NCBI GenBank assembly: GCA_964019165.1 | Contig: OZ025271.1 | Span: 11,580,259 to 11,644,258 of the forward strand | Length of the DNA: 64,000 bases | Source: Mastigias papua | Lineage: Eukaryota > Cnidaria > Scyphozoa > Rhizostomeae > Mastigiidae | Direction: 5' to 3' | Part shown: one piece after another, positions 1 through 12,110 of the stretch | How positions within the stretch are numbered: position 1 is the stretch's first letter | Layout of the letters: each line of letters starts with the position of its first letter | Notes under the pieces: model-generated | Databases searched by the model: none | The model's input: the letters and a program-made list of their open reading frames with translations, nothing else | Told to the model about the DNA's origin: nothing | Position numbers and translations under genes: made by a program

Positions 1-1687
<1,687 letters not shown>

Positions 1688-1743
1688 AAATTCCCAAATT
1701 ACTGGATGTGTTACATAATGAAGAAGTAATCTTTACCCTGCAT
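1688..1743 (+). CDS. Candidate internal exon of a host gene (gene A, exon i)
   Basis: A 56-nt exon bounded by an AG acceptor (ATACTTAG) and a strong donor (GTAAGTG). It enters in phase 1 and leaves in phase 0, reading 18 residues beginning IPKLLDVLHN. The phase fits the exon at 1817. The product is not recognised from this exon alone; upstream exons with phase 1 were not found in the window. An alternative is chance splice-like signals, but the phase chain with the later exons argues against it. Confidence 0.4.
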
Positions 1744-1816
1744 GTAAGTGTCTTGCTTTCATGATGATCTTGTAATTTACTTCACAAATGCTAGCAGTAT
1801 TTTAATTTATTTGCAG

Positions 1817-1856
1817 GGAGCAGATAGGCAGACCCCTAGAGACGAAAATATCGGTG
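1817..1856 (+). CDS. Candidate internal exon of gene A (exon ii)
   Basis: A 40-nt exon after TTTATTTGCAG, with donor GTATGT. It enters in phase 0, as the previous exon requires, and leaves in phase 1, reading GADRQTPRDENIG. The outgoing phase fits the exon at 13296, although about 11 kb of transposon-filled sequence separates them; the two halves could belong to different genes. Confidence 0.4.
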
Positions 1857-2225
1857 GTATGTTGGTAGTTTCATTTGTTTTCATGTACTTTCTTTCTTAA
1901 AGTAATATCCCCTGAAACAAGTTCTTAGGCCAATTTTGAGGCATGGTTGCCAGCAGCATACAGGAACATATTTCATTTTTCAACAGGTTTGTATGCAAGT
2001 ATTACTTTTTTCTTTGCTTTGCACGCTGTTGAATTACTCCCGGGGCTTTGTCTATTGATAGAATTTCTACAATCAATTGATATCATTTCAGAGTCTTTAT
2101 TGATAACTGCATTAGGGAACCATTGAAAAATATGTGCGCTCAATATTCATGGATTTTAGGCCCCTCTTCCCATGCACTCTTTTGTATGTTATGGAGATAC
2201 CCACCTCTCACCCGAACAAACGTAC
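1857..2225. other. Non-coding, nothing recognised
   Basis: No exon, repeat or RNA signal recognised; probably intron of gene A. Confidence 0.4.
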
Positions 2226-2471
2226 TTATAAGTTATCACGCCATCCGCCTAAATGTTTGAATCTACTATTTGTCATATTTTCAATGTTCATAAATTCAAT
2301 GCATACCCAAAAATCTAAAACCTAACCTTACAGTTTGTCCAGAATGAAATTGCTTATATAATTCATCATTTCTAATTACAACCATGTCATATGTACCTAA
2401 CAGGATAAGAACAAACGTTTTACTTGTTAAAGGTTAACACCACCTAACTGCGCCAACTGATAGCTAGTCAT
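2226..2471 (+). repeat. Left arm of a 246-bp inverted repeat
   Basis: This 246-bp segment recurs in reverse complement at 4884-5129 with only scattered substitutions and exactly the same length. It begins TTATAAGTTATCACGCC and ends TAGCTAGTCAT. The pair could be the long terminal inverted repeats of one 2.9-kb DNA transposon, or two independent copies of a 246-bp MITE in opposite orientation. No clear target duplication is visible. Confidence 0.8.
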
Positions 2472-3183
2472 TCTATCCATAGTTCTGCATTTCGTGTATT
2501 TTGCTGGCCACTTCCAGCCCTCACCATCTTCATTCCCACAGCTTTGATGCCTTGTCTTGTTCATTTGTGTCACATCGTGTTGTCTATATTAACATATGGA
2601 GCTTAGAGATGAGCAATATCACAGCTAATATGTAAAGGATTGAAATCTTTTGAAATTTCTTGCTACCGAATAATGCTGAAAATTTCATTGACTTGTAGAA
2701 TTAGAAATGAGGAAGTGTAGTGCAAAGTTAAGAGAACTTTTGATTTATATGAAAAGTTTCAGATACACGCCTTTTATAAGAACAAAGTCCATAAGAACAT
2801 CAACGCTCAACTTCTCTGAAATTTGAGAATAATTTAGAATAATGCAAGGCTCAAGTTTCATTAAGGCTTAGATATTTTGCTAATTTGAGCTTTTTTAGAA
2901 AACAATCAAGTCGAGCTTCACTTAGTCTTTCTGGAACTCTTCACTCTATGATGCGACTCAGCAACTCTTAAGGGAGTGTCAGTTGGGCACTTGTTTTATT
3001 ATAGGAATATTGTCATTAAGGGAATTAATACTGAAAGTTGCTAAACTTTGATAAAAATTTAAGAATATTCTTAGGGTCCAAGCAAACATATTTGAGAATA
3101 CTGAGACACAGTGAAAATTAGGCATTGTTATAGAAAGTCCATAAAGACATTGAAGTATTTTCGGATACTTTGTAACACATAGC
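2472..3183. other. Non-coding, nothing recognised
   Basis: AT-rich sequence between the inverted arms; no open frame or repeat recognised. Confidence 0.4.
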
Positions 3184-3375
3184 TTGTTTCAATGTGCATT
3201 GCTGGAAGGAAGAGTGAATGGCAGAAGCAGAAGAGGAAGACGTAGAGCAACATGGTTTAACAACGTAAGTCAGTGGACAGGTTTAAGATATGCAGAGGCA
3301 ATAAGAGCAACATATCACCGTGATGAGTGGATGAGCATTGCATCTAACCCTGTGTCCAAGGATGGAACAAGTTGA
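3184..3375 (+). pseudogene. LINE ORF2 C-terminal fragment
   Basis: A 63-codon open frame containing GRSRRGRRRATWFNNV followed by WTGLRYAEAIR and a trailing DGT. The RGRRR-TW-NN-WTG pattern is the extreme C-terminal tail of LINE reverse transcriptases (the CFDP2-like, often mis-annotated ORFs). Only the last 60 or so residues survive and no palm motifs are present, so this is a 5'-truncated relic lying between the 246-bp inverted arms. Confidence 0.6.
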
Positions 3376-4039
3376 TTACTTTAATTCAGGCTATTAATTC
3401 AGGTTCTGCAGTCTCAGTCACATCAGTCAAACCTAGTTTCTTTGATTCTCTTTCCTAGTATGAGTTATATTGCCATGAATCCTTCGTTTTATCATTCCTA
3501 ACTGTTCAATCTTCCTTCAAAGACATCCCATAGCAGGTCTTGGCGTCTCCAATCGTGATCTGTAGTGTCGAACTATCGGCTTATAATCCAGCCATTTTTC
3601 TAACTGCCCTTGCCTGATCACACACTCATTGTTCCAAAACATAAAAATTCCATGTTCTTGCCTTTCTAGTTCTTGTACATTATGTATGTTTTTCTATATC
3701 TGTAAACATTGCTCGCTGTGCAGCGTAAAATTCACTAATCCTTGTATGGATGCGTAATGAGTTCTCAAAAGCGTTAAAAGAACGGCGTGAATGGCACTAA
3801 AGCATTAATTAAGTGAAGGTGGCTCGCCCGGCAGGTGATCCACGATCCAGCGGCGGGGTTCTAGTCTTCAGCATGCAACTGCAAGGGAGAAGTGTTCGAA
3901 GGAAGTGAATATTGTGGTAATGATGTGTTATATTAGATCGAAACCTCTTGACGAGAATTGTGCTCTAATAAAAATGATACAGGCAAAGAATGTACAAGAA
4001 CTAGAATGGCTAGATACACGAAATGCAGAACAATGGATA
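3376..4039. other. Non-coding, nothing recognised
   Basis: No supported feature up to the TA target site at 4038-4039. Confidence 0.4.
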
Positions 4040-4879
4040 CCGTAAGTCCTCGAATAAGCTCCCGGGGGCTTATTTCACAAAAAAATATTTTAGGATGGGG
4101 GCTTATTCGAGGGGGGCTTATTCTGTCACAACCAAATATGGTCATAAATATTTGTTGTTTTCGGGGCGATATCTAAGCCGAAGTAATATATGTTGAAAAA
4201 AAAAAGAAAGTCTGTCAAAAATTAGAGTTAAATGTATGAAACTACTTTGTCAACCTGATCCTAGAGAAGAGGCCATTGAATATGATAAAAACGCTCTAGA
4301 CGTTTTCTGTTCCAACGAAAAAGAAACTCTCGTAGGACATGTTCCAATTGAACTTTCAAGCTTGATAACCTATTTCTTGAAAGCTGAACGCACAAATCAG
4401 TTGTCTGCAACTGTGATTGGGAAACGAAAACGTGAGGAGGGATTAGTAGTACCCGCAAAATATACAGCTGTAACGAATTGCAAGACAATAGCAACAACAC
4501 TCGCTGAAATATTAATTGAAAAAATGGACAGATACACAAATTTTGAGATGAAATTTGACAAGAACTTTAGAATAGCAAAAACAGTCATATTTTGTGCAAT
4601 TGAACAAGATTGAGTAATAACATTGAAAACATTGAGTATTAATATTAATATAGCTATACTTTTTAACTTTGAATGATATAAATTTGATAATTGAGAAGAA
4701 ATTTTATTTTTCTGCTAACATCGACTAACCCCCCTGGAGGCTTATTCGAGGGTAGAATCGAATAACCCCCCATGGGGGCCTATTTGAGAGTAGGGGCTTA
4801 TTTCACAAGACATAATTTAGGGTGGGTGTTATTCGAGGGGGACTTATTCGAGGGTGGGGGCTGAATCGAGGACTTACAG
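4040..4879 (+). mobile_element. 840-bp TA-flanked TIR element carrying a HIRAN-like ORF
   Basis: The left end CCGTAAGTCCTCGAATAAGC is mirrored by the right end (reverse complement CTGTAAGTCCTCGATTCAGC), and both sides are flanked by TA (4038-4039, 4880-4881). Subterminal regions carry several GGGGGCTTATTCGAGG blocks in both orientations. No transposase is present, so it is non-autonomous. Smaller relatives with the same ends lie at 22448-22697 and 33506-33770. TA duplication suggests a Tc1/mariner- or ISL2EU-like mobiliser; I cannot tell which. Confidence 0.7.
4236..4613 (+). CDS. HIRAN-like domain ORF inside a TIR element
   Basis: A 125-residue ORF. Residues about 13-75 match the HIRAN pattern: an acidic YDKNALDVF strand (the EPxNPxDxNAIAV block of the family), then LVGHVPIELSSLITYFL (the GYVPRxxA block) and a final LSATVIGKR strand followed by GLVVPAKY. 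HIRAN domains bind DNA 3' ends in HLTF, and stand-alone HIRAN-like ORFs are common in invertebrate mobile DNA. The usual N-terminal strand is short or missing. No intron or promoter is evident. It may be captured cargo, a remnant of a larger transposon protein, or a decayed copy; it has no internal stop. Confidence 0.55.
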   Translation: MKLLCQPDPREEAIEYDKNALDVFCSNEKETLVGHVPIELSSLITYFLKAERTNQLSATVIGKRKREEGLVVPAKYTAVTNCKTIATTLAEILIEKMDRYTNFEMKFDKNFRIAKTVIFCAIEQD

Positions 4880-4883
4880 TAGT

Positions 4884-5125
4884 ATGACTAGCTATCAGTT
4901 GGCGCAGTTAGGTGGTGTTAACCTTTAACAAGTAAAACGTTTGTTCTTATCCTGTTAGGTACATATGGCATGGTTGTAATTAGAAATGATGAATTATATA
5001 AGCAATTTCATTCTGAAAAAACTGTAACGTTAGGTTTTAGATTTTTGGGTATGCATTGAATTTACGACCTTTGAAAATATGACAAATAGTAGATTCAAAC
5101 ATTTAGGCGGATGGCTTGATGACTT

Positions 5126-5129
<4 letters not shown>
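4884..5129 (-). repeat. Right arm of the 246-bp inverted repeat
   Basis: Reverse complement of 2226-2471 at equal length. Its inner edge lies only 2 bp beyond the TA that flanks the HIRAN-carrying element. Its outer end (GATGACTTATAA) runs directly into a CA microsatellite. Confidence 0.8.

Positions 5130-5179
<50 letters not shown>
5130..5179. repeat. (AC)n microsatellite
   Basis: About 50 bp of AC dinucleotides directly abutting the right inverted arm. Confidence 0.95.
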
Positions 5180-5181
<2 letters not shown>

Positions 5182-8100
5182 AATTATATAGGCTGGGAAC
5201 AAACATTCAAGAGAAAAAATGCAAGAGCAAACTTACCAACCAGTAGTGCCCCCACCAATAGTACATCAGTGAGACGCCTATAACGATATTACAGCACAAT
5301 TAGTCTCTTTTCAACAAAAACTGGTTCTTATAGGTTATACAGATCGTAAACATCGGGGATGTGTTAGACCTCCGATTATCACGATATATCAGAACATACA
5401 GCAAGCAGTACTCCAATCTTTACCCGACTATTCCAGTTCCATGTCATAAGAATCACAACATTCGTGCAAATCGGAAGCCTTTGTATTTTTCTGATACATC
5501 ACCAACAACTACCGATAGACAGGGATTTTTAAATTTGTTGGATGAGCAATCGCAAAGCTCATACTTCACACAGGAATCGGAAATCGGAAAATTCCCCGAT
5601 CTTTTTGATTCTTAGAACATATGCCTCAGGACATTTTAGAAGGTGGTGTTAATATGATCAAACTCTAACGCAAATTAGAGATTGGAAAACCAGTTTCTCC
5701 TCCATCACTCATGAAATAAACGAAAAGCTTGTATAGATGATAAATGTTCCAATTGCAATGTAAGAGTAGAATGCTACTTAGTATTGTTCCAAATATCAAA
5801 TTAAAGATACAATGAAGCTGAACAATGTGTCGATCTTGCTTCACAGGGTTTAAAAACTATGTAGAAATGAAACTGAGCGATAAGAACTTATAACATCAGA
5901 AAAGCAGGCCCATTTTAGCTAATACGCAGTTACACATCAACTCATTATGCAGTCACATATCAGCTGGATCAACTGGGAATTCACATCCCCATGTGAAACT
6001 TTGAAGGTTAATTTCTGGGATTGAAACACCAAAAGCCTGGTGCAAAACAGATCAATTGAGTTGAAAATGAAACGGTGAGAGCTTCAATGCAAGCAAATGT
6101 ACTCTTGGATAAGAAGTACTGCTTGCTCTAGCTGCAGAGATTATCAATTGTAAGCCACGATTCTACGCAACAAAAAATATGCAATATCAAGAACACATGT
6201 TGAAATAATGAACTAATGAAACTTTTCAGCATTTAAGCATAGGATGAGGAAGGCGTCACCTCATGAAATTTGAGTCAAAACCGCTAAATATTATTATTTA
6301 CGATAAAACAGTTAGTAAAAAGAACACTACACTCAGCATTCTACTCAGATATGTGATTATACTAGATACCGAAGCCCCTTGATTGTCATTGGCACCAGGA
6401 TACTGTTGAGAACCTACAATTAAAGCATAAGATATATAATAACTAAAGCAACCTTTCACTGTTTAAGTAAGATTACCCTGTAACAGGACCATTCTATTGA
6501 AATATGCTTTCATTGCATAATAGGCGGCACCTATTGCTATCAAACAGCACCTTATAGTCTACTCTACCTATTATACCACAATACTATTCAGCATTGCAAG
6601 CTGTCATTCTCTCTATGCTATTCACTGACATTCCGATCAACATGCAAGAAATATCTTGGCATATTAAACATTTTATACAAGTACAAATGATATGCATTCT
6701 ATTTTTCTCTCCAACTATACGGCCAGCTCCAGAATGCACATGTATTGTTGGTGTATGTAAAATACTAGAATTCACTGCCCAAAAGATCAATATTATGTTT
6801 TAAGTAGGGCCCTCTGTGCTCGTGGAATAAAGAGTGGCATCCATCCTGACTGCTGGCCTAGTCTCCATCCCCATATATAACAGCTAGTCACATAGACATT
6901 CACCCTAGCTTATTAATTTTGAGCAAAGAGGAAATTTTCCTAACGAGACCCAGAATTGTACTACGAGACCTCCTCCAAACAACACTCCAAAAGTGTTAGA
7001 AGGCCATGTCTATGAACAATTGTCCTCTCCACAGTATTTTTCCCGAAATGTCCCCACCCAAAACCAAACAGTGGATCCACCTATACTTATGGTCACTGTT
7101 TTTTGTAATGACAAATGCTTGCGTGAACATAGTAAGAGGCACTGAAAAAGCAGCTCAAAGTATTGCCGATGATGATGAAATAATGAACTGGGGCGATTCG
7201 AACATTTTCAATACAATGAAAATTATGCAATGTAAGTTATAAGGTCTTTTTCAAAAGGATGAAGCTTGTTATCCAATGCACATGCTCGCCTTCCCTATCG
7301 CCATGTTCAACAGCCCACCGCATAAGCGTTCACCCTGGAAATTTTCCAATCCCGCTTATGACACCCCTCGCAGCTTATTTGCTTTCAGAATTTTTCCAAC
7401 TGCCCCCTATAATTGGCATCTCCTTCAATACCGGACTGGAGACTAACAATTGTGCGATCACTCGCACATTACATTATAGAAAGTCAAATTATTGTCCACT
7501 AGGAATAAGCTTCATGGTAGTTTCGCCTCCGAACTTGGCATTGCCTCCAGAATCCACATTAACTGTTTGGCTTCTGATACTAAAAAGAAGCAGTAAGGTT
7601 AATATCCACCTTACGGGAAGTATCAAACAAACCCACGTTATATCGTATGTTATATTGCATGTTTTCATCTTTCATATATCCATATATTAAGTTGGTTGGT
7701 AAAATAGTAACTAAATATTAATTAAAAGCAACTATTTACTATACAAAGAGAAAAAAATTCAAATAACTATATACAGAATATCATACACTATAGTGACAAG
7801 TAAGCGACAAATCCTGCAGGTGCATTCTTTTCCAGACCAGTTATTTTTTTTATTTTTGAATGCTAGAAGTGTTTGAATCCATGCTATATCGTACTAATGG
7901 CTCTCAGTGATGGTGGAGGACTGAGAAGCACTAATCCAAGCTGTAAAATTTGTGTGCTCTCAGCTTCTCCTCGGTATATAGCTAACAATGGCATCGCTTC
8001 ATATGTATTTATTTATTATACCTATCACTGATATGATCACTCGCAGTTTGCATTATAACAAGTCTGGCTTGCAACGCAATGGTCTCTGGTCACCTGTGAC

Positions 8101-8277
8101 AACTGAGAAACTGCCTTTGGTCACAACTATGAGTAGGGAAGATATTGCATATATATTAGTCCAGATTCTTATTGTCATCGATAGTAGTCTATAGAGAATA
8201 AGACGGTGTCTCGATAAAAACATTGGTGAATAGTCTGTTGGTACAACAGAACTTCACTATAGCTAACAATGTTTAAG
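5180..8277. other. Long non-coding stretch
   Basis: No supported gene. A + strand open frame at 5361-5615 (84 codons) and one at 7259-7690 (143 codons) have no recognisable domain and no convincing splice sites; both look like chance frames or eroded transposon sequence. Short C-rich tracts near 7370-7420 resemble subterminal repeats of the elements at 20.7-22.3 kb. Confidence 0.4.
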
Positions 8278-8318
8278 CATACTGACAGCTTTTTTCGTCC
8301 GACGCCGGTCAGAGTATG
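8278..8318 (-). ncRNA. Decayed type I hammerhead ribozyme motif
   Basis: On the - strand a 41-nt motif folds as stem I CATACT/AGTATG enclosing CTGA..., GGACGAAA and a terminal GTC just before the stem I 3' strand. That is the order of a minimal type I hammerhead (stem I, CUGANGA, stem II, GAAA, stem III, NUH cleavage site). The core reads CTGACCG instead of CTGANGA, so this copy is probably inactive. Hammerheads are known in Penelope-like terminal repeats. Confidence 0.5.
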
Positions 8319-8354
8319 AAAAATCGGATAGCGAACGAAAGGTGAACTGAAATA

Positions 8355-8709
8355 CAGTAAATCCCCGCATATAAGAACCTAAATTTTTGAGGTTGAGACT
8401 GAATTAGGTTCTTATTTAAATGTTGCTTAGATGACAATGAGGGTATAAAGGTTCTTATATGAAGGTTCATGTTAAACCTTTTCGAAGGCACCAACAAAAA
8501 AATTCAACCATTCCAATTGAACTTGGGAAACTTTCTCATCTCTAATTCCAGTCTTCCAGTCTAAATATCAAAAATGAACATTGTTATTTTGCAATAAGAA
8601 CCTGTTATTTTTTCAGGCTGGAAAAGGTTCCTATTGAAAAGGTGCATAAATCAGGAAAAACATGCTGTTGTTCTTATTTTTGAAGGTTCTTATGTGCGGG
8701 GATTTACTG
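8355..8709. mobile_element. 355-bp TA-flanked MITE inserted in the Penelope-like relic
   Basis: The ends are CAGTAAATCCCCGCATATAA and its inverse with one mismatch over 25 bp, flanked by TA on both sides. Removing it leaves a sequence matching the uninterrupted relative at about 59080-59110, which is the empty site. CAG termini with TA duplication fit the Tc1/mariner-pogo group. There is no coding capacity; internal repeats of AGGTTCTTAT recur in both orientations. Confidence 0.8.
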
Positions 8710-9051
8710 TATATAACCAGGTGCGGATACACGTGATATGATGAAAAAATGACTCTAGTCGACCCTATGATTGGCCAATTAGCACCAATTTACCATTGTT
8801 TACTTGAAGAGTATAATCAGACAAAATGAACTCTTTCGTTGAGACAAGACTGAGTATTGGGTCTTAATGTAGACTGGTTCCAAACCGCTTAAATGAAAGG
8901 ACAATCTTGCCTTCCCAATGATCCAAAAATTATCGTCTGAATATGTTTTGGCGCATACTGGATTTGTAAAAAGGTGTCGTCCTATGACTGAATGATAATT
9001 CAGTTTTTCTTATTGGTTTTGTACATATGGTGTGACTGTTTTCTCATTGAA

Positions 9052-9240
9052 CTATTGTTCTTCCTGATGGTCATGGGAACATTTTGCTTTATTCTGTCTC
9101 TCCATGGTGCTTTTTATGTACCGGGCATTACATCGGGACAAAAATTCATAAACTACACAACTTTTTTGAGTGGTAGGAACGCTATGCAGGTGTCTTTTAT
9201 CAAGACATATACCTGCATCTGGCGATATATTTCGGTTCAC
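9052..9240 (-). pseudogene. GIY-YIG endonuclease fragment of a Penelope-like element
   Basis: The frame contains TTQKSCVVYEF, followed by CNARYIKSTMERQ. It aligns with TTQKCYVVYDF and CEAWYVGRTMHIL in the second relic at 59363-59734. These are the VVY (GIY) and YVG (YIG) blocks of the C-terminal endonuclease. The glycine of YVG is lost here (YIK) and the frame ends early, so it is a dead fragment. Confidence 0.6.
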
Positions 9241-9263
9241 CTTTTGGTCGCTATCCGACGTTT

Positions 9264-9303
9264 CATACTCTGATGAGTGTTAGACAAGACAGTTTTCAGT
9301 ATG
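9264..9303 (+). ncRNA. Decayed hammerhead motif on the opposite strand
   Basis: On the + strand CATACT and AGTATG again form stem I, and here the CTGATGAG core is perfect, but the GAAA block reads AAGA. It complements the damage pattern of the 8278 copy and shows that the inverted terminal repeat carried the same ribozyme. Confidence 0.45.
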
Positions 9304-9689
9304 CCTAAAGAATGCTTTCCATTTTAATAACTGAAAGAATGACGAGCGCTGGCTGCATAGCCCTCCTGCTCACTACTTGAAAGCTAGAACAAAACTCTTA
9401 GAGAAAGATGTAAATTAAATAAAAGAGATGCAATAACGTGAATTGTAGATGACTACAAAATGCCCGAACCAATCGGAACACAGGAACAACATTTTATACA
9501 TCATTACGTAATCAGACAATGAACGATAAAACTAGTACTGTGACATCAAGTACCGTTGGCGGGCCTGATAGAATGCAAGTTTGGTGACCCATGCTATAGA
9601 GGCAATATCCTTGTCCGTGTGAAGCACTTTATCACCATTCTGGGATTGTTCTGTATGTTTTCATCATATTTCATATATTTTAGGATGGT
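9304..9689. other. Non-coding, nothing recognised
   Basis: Short stretch between the Penelope-like relic and the 3' end of the following LINE. Confidence 0.4.
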
Positions 9690-9846
9690 CACCCTTCAGC
9701 AATGAAGCTGATTTTCAAGGGGCCCTCCATTTAACTACTAATAATAAATTTAACAAGCAATTAAATGTAAAAGATACTACATAAAACCCTATTACAACTA
9801 ATTGTTAAGATAAAAAATAGTTAAAGAAAACCGTAAAAATCCTAAT

Positions 9847-10946
9847 TAGAGTTTTCATTAATAAGAAGCCGTTGCTTTAAAAACTGAAAGGGAGGGTGCC
9901 TGTTTGATCTCAAAAGCAAGGTTATTCCATAATTTGGCTCCGCGGTAGGAAAACCGTTTCTGACCATTCAAAGAAATGCTCATTGGAAGCCTCAGATCTG
10001 TAGCAGTATTTCTCAAGTCTCGTTAGCTGCATTCAGAGTTTCTTTTAAAGAGTTTGCAGATATATTGAGGAGCCTGATTATTTAATGACTTAAAGATTAA
10101 CTGCTTTGATTCGAAAGAGATCAAGTCAGCTATGGTCATCCAACCTAAGCTCCTAATAAGTGGGCTACTAGGGGCATCAAAGGCGCTGTTTGTCAGTATT
10201 CTAGCAGCTCTATTTTGCAGTTTTTGCAGTTGTAACAGTGTGCTCGAGCCACAGCATCCCAACACAGAGCAGCAATAACAAAGGTGGGGTTCAACTATGC
10301 TTAGGTATAGTGATCTTAAAGAAGACGCAGGGAGAAATTTCTTAGCGTGTTTCAAAAGTCCCAGTACCTTTGATACCTTCGAAGAGATTGATTTAATTTG
10401 ATCCTTCCAGTCTAGGCTATCATCAACTTGTACTCCTAAGTATTTAACTTTTTGCACCACATCTAGGTCATTTCCTCTAATATTTAAGCAGAGATTACCC
10501 CCTGCCATCTTAAGTTTTTGATGCTTAGGTTTTGTGCAGATAAGCATCGACTGAGTTTTCGACACATTTAAGGATAGCTTGTTTCCTTGCATCCATAAAT
10601 CAAGGCGTCTGAGATCATCATTGATGGCCTCATTATGCTGAGAAATGTCCTGAGATTGTAAGGTAAGGCTTGTGTCATCAGCGTACATGGAGACAGTGGA
10701 GGCTTTAACAACTTGTGGAAGATCATTTATGTAAATTAAAAATAACAATGGCCCTAAACAATATCCTTGTGGAACACCGACATCAATGTTGCCGATATTA
10801 GAGTCGAAGCCTCCGACTCTACAGTACTGTTTACGATTGAAAAGATAAGACTTGAACCACAACAGCTCATTCAGTTGGAGACCATAATGCTCTAATTTAT
10901 GACATAGTATGGCATGATCCACTGTGTCAAATGCTTTTTTAAGATC
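9847..10946 (-). pseudogene. LINE reverse transcriptase, C-terminal half
   Basis: The frame opens at the palm with KAFDTVDHAILCHKLEHYG, continues with DVGVPQGYCLGPLLFLIYIN (the QGS/LGP block) and the catalytic YADD in STVSMYADDTSLTL, then the thumb (LSLNVSKTQSMLI, VKYLGVQVDDSLDW). After a stop near 10023 the tail resumes in another frame with FSYRGAKLWNNLA, ending near 9847. The catalytic residues survive but the frame is broken at both ends. RT would copy the element's RNA at a nicked target. Confidence 0.8.
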
Positions 10947-11340
10947 TATTTTTTTTTATATAATTCAAAGACTAAATTACAACTACAAACTTATATTACA
11001 GTGGCGTAGATCGAGTAAACATTCTATTGAAAGTTCATAGTTCACGACCACACCACTGTACAATACGATTTACATGACGAAACCACAGGAGGTGTGATCT
11101 AGCACATGGACAATGAACACTATAAATTAACATGTAACTATCAACAGTGCCATTCCTATTCCAAAAGGGATCCTCCACTCAAGAAACTCATTATGCAATT
11201 GAAATTGACCCCCAGACACCTCCAGGTACTAAATTGAATATAAATATATATGCCGCGATGGGCATGTGTATGACCCCTATTGGAATAAGTTCGGCACAGG
11301 AAAAAAATAATGAATAAACAAACATCTATGATTTAAGATC
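10947..11340 (-). mobile_element. Retroposed fragment inside the LINE
   Basis: A 394-bp insertion interrupts the codons between the fingers and palm of the RT. TTAAGATC occurs at 10939-10946 and again at 11333-11340 as a target duplication. The + strand starts with a T-run at 10948, so the insert carries a short A-tail at its 3' end on the - strand. It lacks RNA polymerase III boxes that I can see; it looks like a retroposed mRNA 3' end or an unclassified SINE. Confidence 0.6.
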
Positions 11341-12095
11341 GATGAAAACTGTCCCAGAGATGCAGCCTTTATCCATTCCCATATACCACTTATCTTTGTT
11401 TTTATTAGACAGGTCACCGTTGAATGGAGCTTTCTATAGGCTGATTGACCCCAATATATTAGATTGTTTATGTTGAGGTAGTTGTAAAGCTGGTCAAAAA
11501 TTAGTTTCTCAAATAGCCTGGCAACCACTGGGAGAACTGAAATAGGCCGGTAGTTTTCTTTGCATGCCCTGTCACCCTCCTTAAAAATAGGTGTGATCCT
11601 GGCAATTTTCCATTTATCAGGAAACAGATTTGATTCAATAGAGGTGTTAAACAGGAGAACAAGCGAGGTTTTGATGTAAGTAAAGGCCAGTTTCAAGACG
11701 TAGCTGGAAATGTTATCATTCCCAAAACTTTTTGACAATTTAATTCTACTAAGCGCTTCTCCAACGTGCTGTACCAGTATTGAATTGAAAGTAAAAGTGC
11801 TTTTTAGTGGATTGATATCATAGTCACCTGAAAGTAGAGGGTTTGGAGATTTATCAATTTTTCCTGCAAGATCTCTACCAACAGAGCAGAACTATTTGTT
11901 CATAACATTAGAGATCTCTCTCTTGGTAAAAATTTCAGTGCCCTTCTCACTTATCAGATCAATATTGGTAGACTTAGATCTCTTATTTAATAATTAGTTG
12001 ATTGTCCTCCAAGATTCTTCCATGTTACCCTGAAACTGGATAATTTTTTCCGAAAAATACTGTCTCTTGAGATTAATATTGAGTTGATTTACCAT
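11341..12095 (-). pseudogene. LINE reverse transcriptase, N-terminal half
   Basis: Frames contain LSKSFGNDNISSYVLKLAF, then LFPDKWKIARITPIFKEGD and ENYRPISVLPVVARLFEKL, the standard fingers motifs of LINE RT. The ORF at 11277-11738 runs out of frame near SAYRKLHST. In the correct frame the sequence up to the insertion reads DKGCISGTVFIDL, which joins the palm of the other half. Upstream, the linker is readable with a few stops to about 12095. Confidence 0.75.
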
Positions 12096-12110
12096 CGCAA
12101 TGTGCATTGG

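Larger units (their letters stand above)
8278..9303 (-). mobile_element. Penelope-like retroelement relic with inverted pLTR ends
   Basis: Sequence from 8278 on, outside the insertion at 8355-8709, aligns over several hundred bases with the larger Penelope-like relic starting near 59016. A GIY-YIG fragment is readable on the - strand (9052-9240). Both edges carry a hammerhead-like motif, one on each strand (8278-8318 - and 9264-9303 +), so the terminal repeats are in inverted orientation, an arrangement known for this class. No reverse transcriptase survives here. Confidence 0.65.
9690..12110 (-). mobile_element. 5'-truncated LINE (CR1/Jockey-like) relic
   Basis: A - strand ORF2 starts within the linker between endonuclease and reverse transcriptase and runs through the RT to a C-terminus with LINEN near 9847, followed by an AT-rich 3' UTR. 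The endonuclease and ORF1 are missing. Several stops and frameshifts plus an inserted retroposon (10947-11340) make it non-functional. Confidence 0.8.

Noticed and set aside
5361..5615. 84-codon ORF as a gene or gag fragment
   Set aside because: Protein-like composition but no motif; neighbouring frames are broken.
7259..7690. 143-codon ORF as a gene
   Set aside because: No domain, no splice support, and part of it resembles C-rich subterminal repeat sequence.
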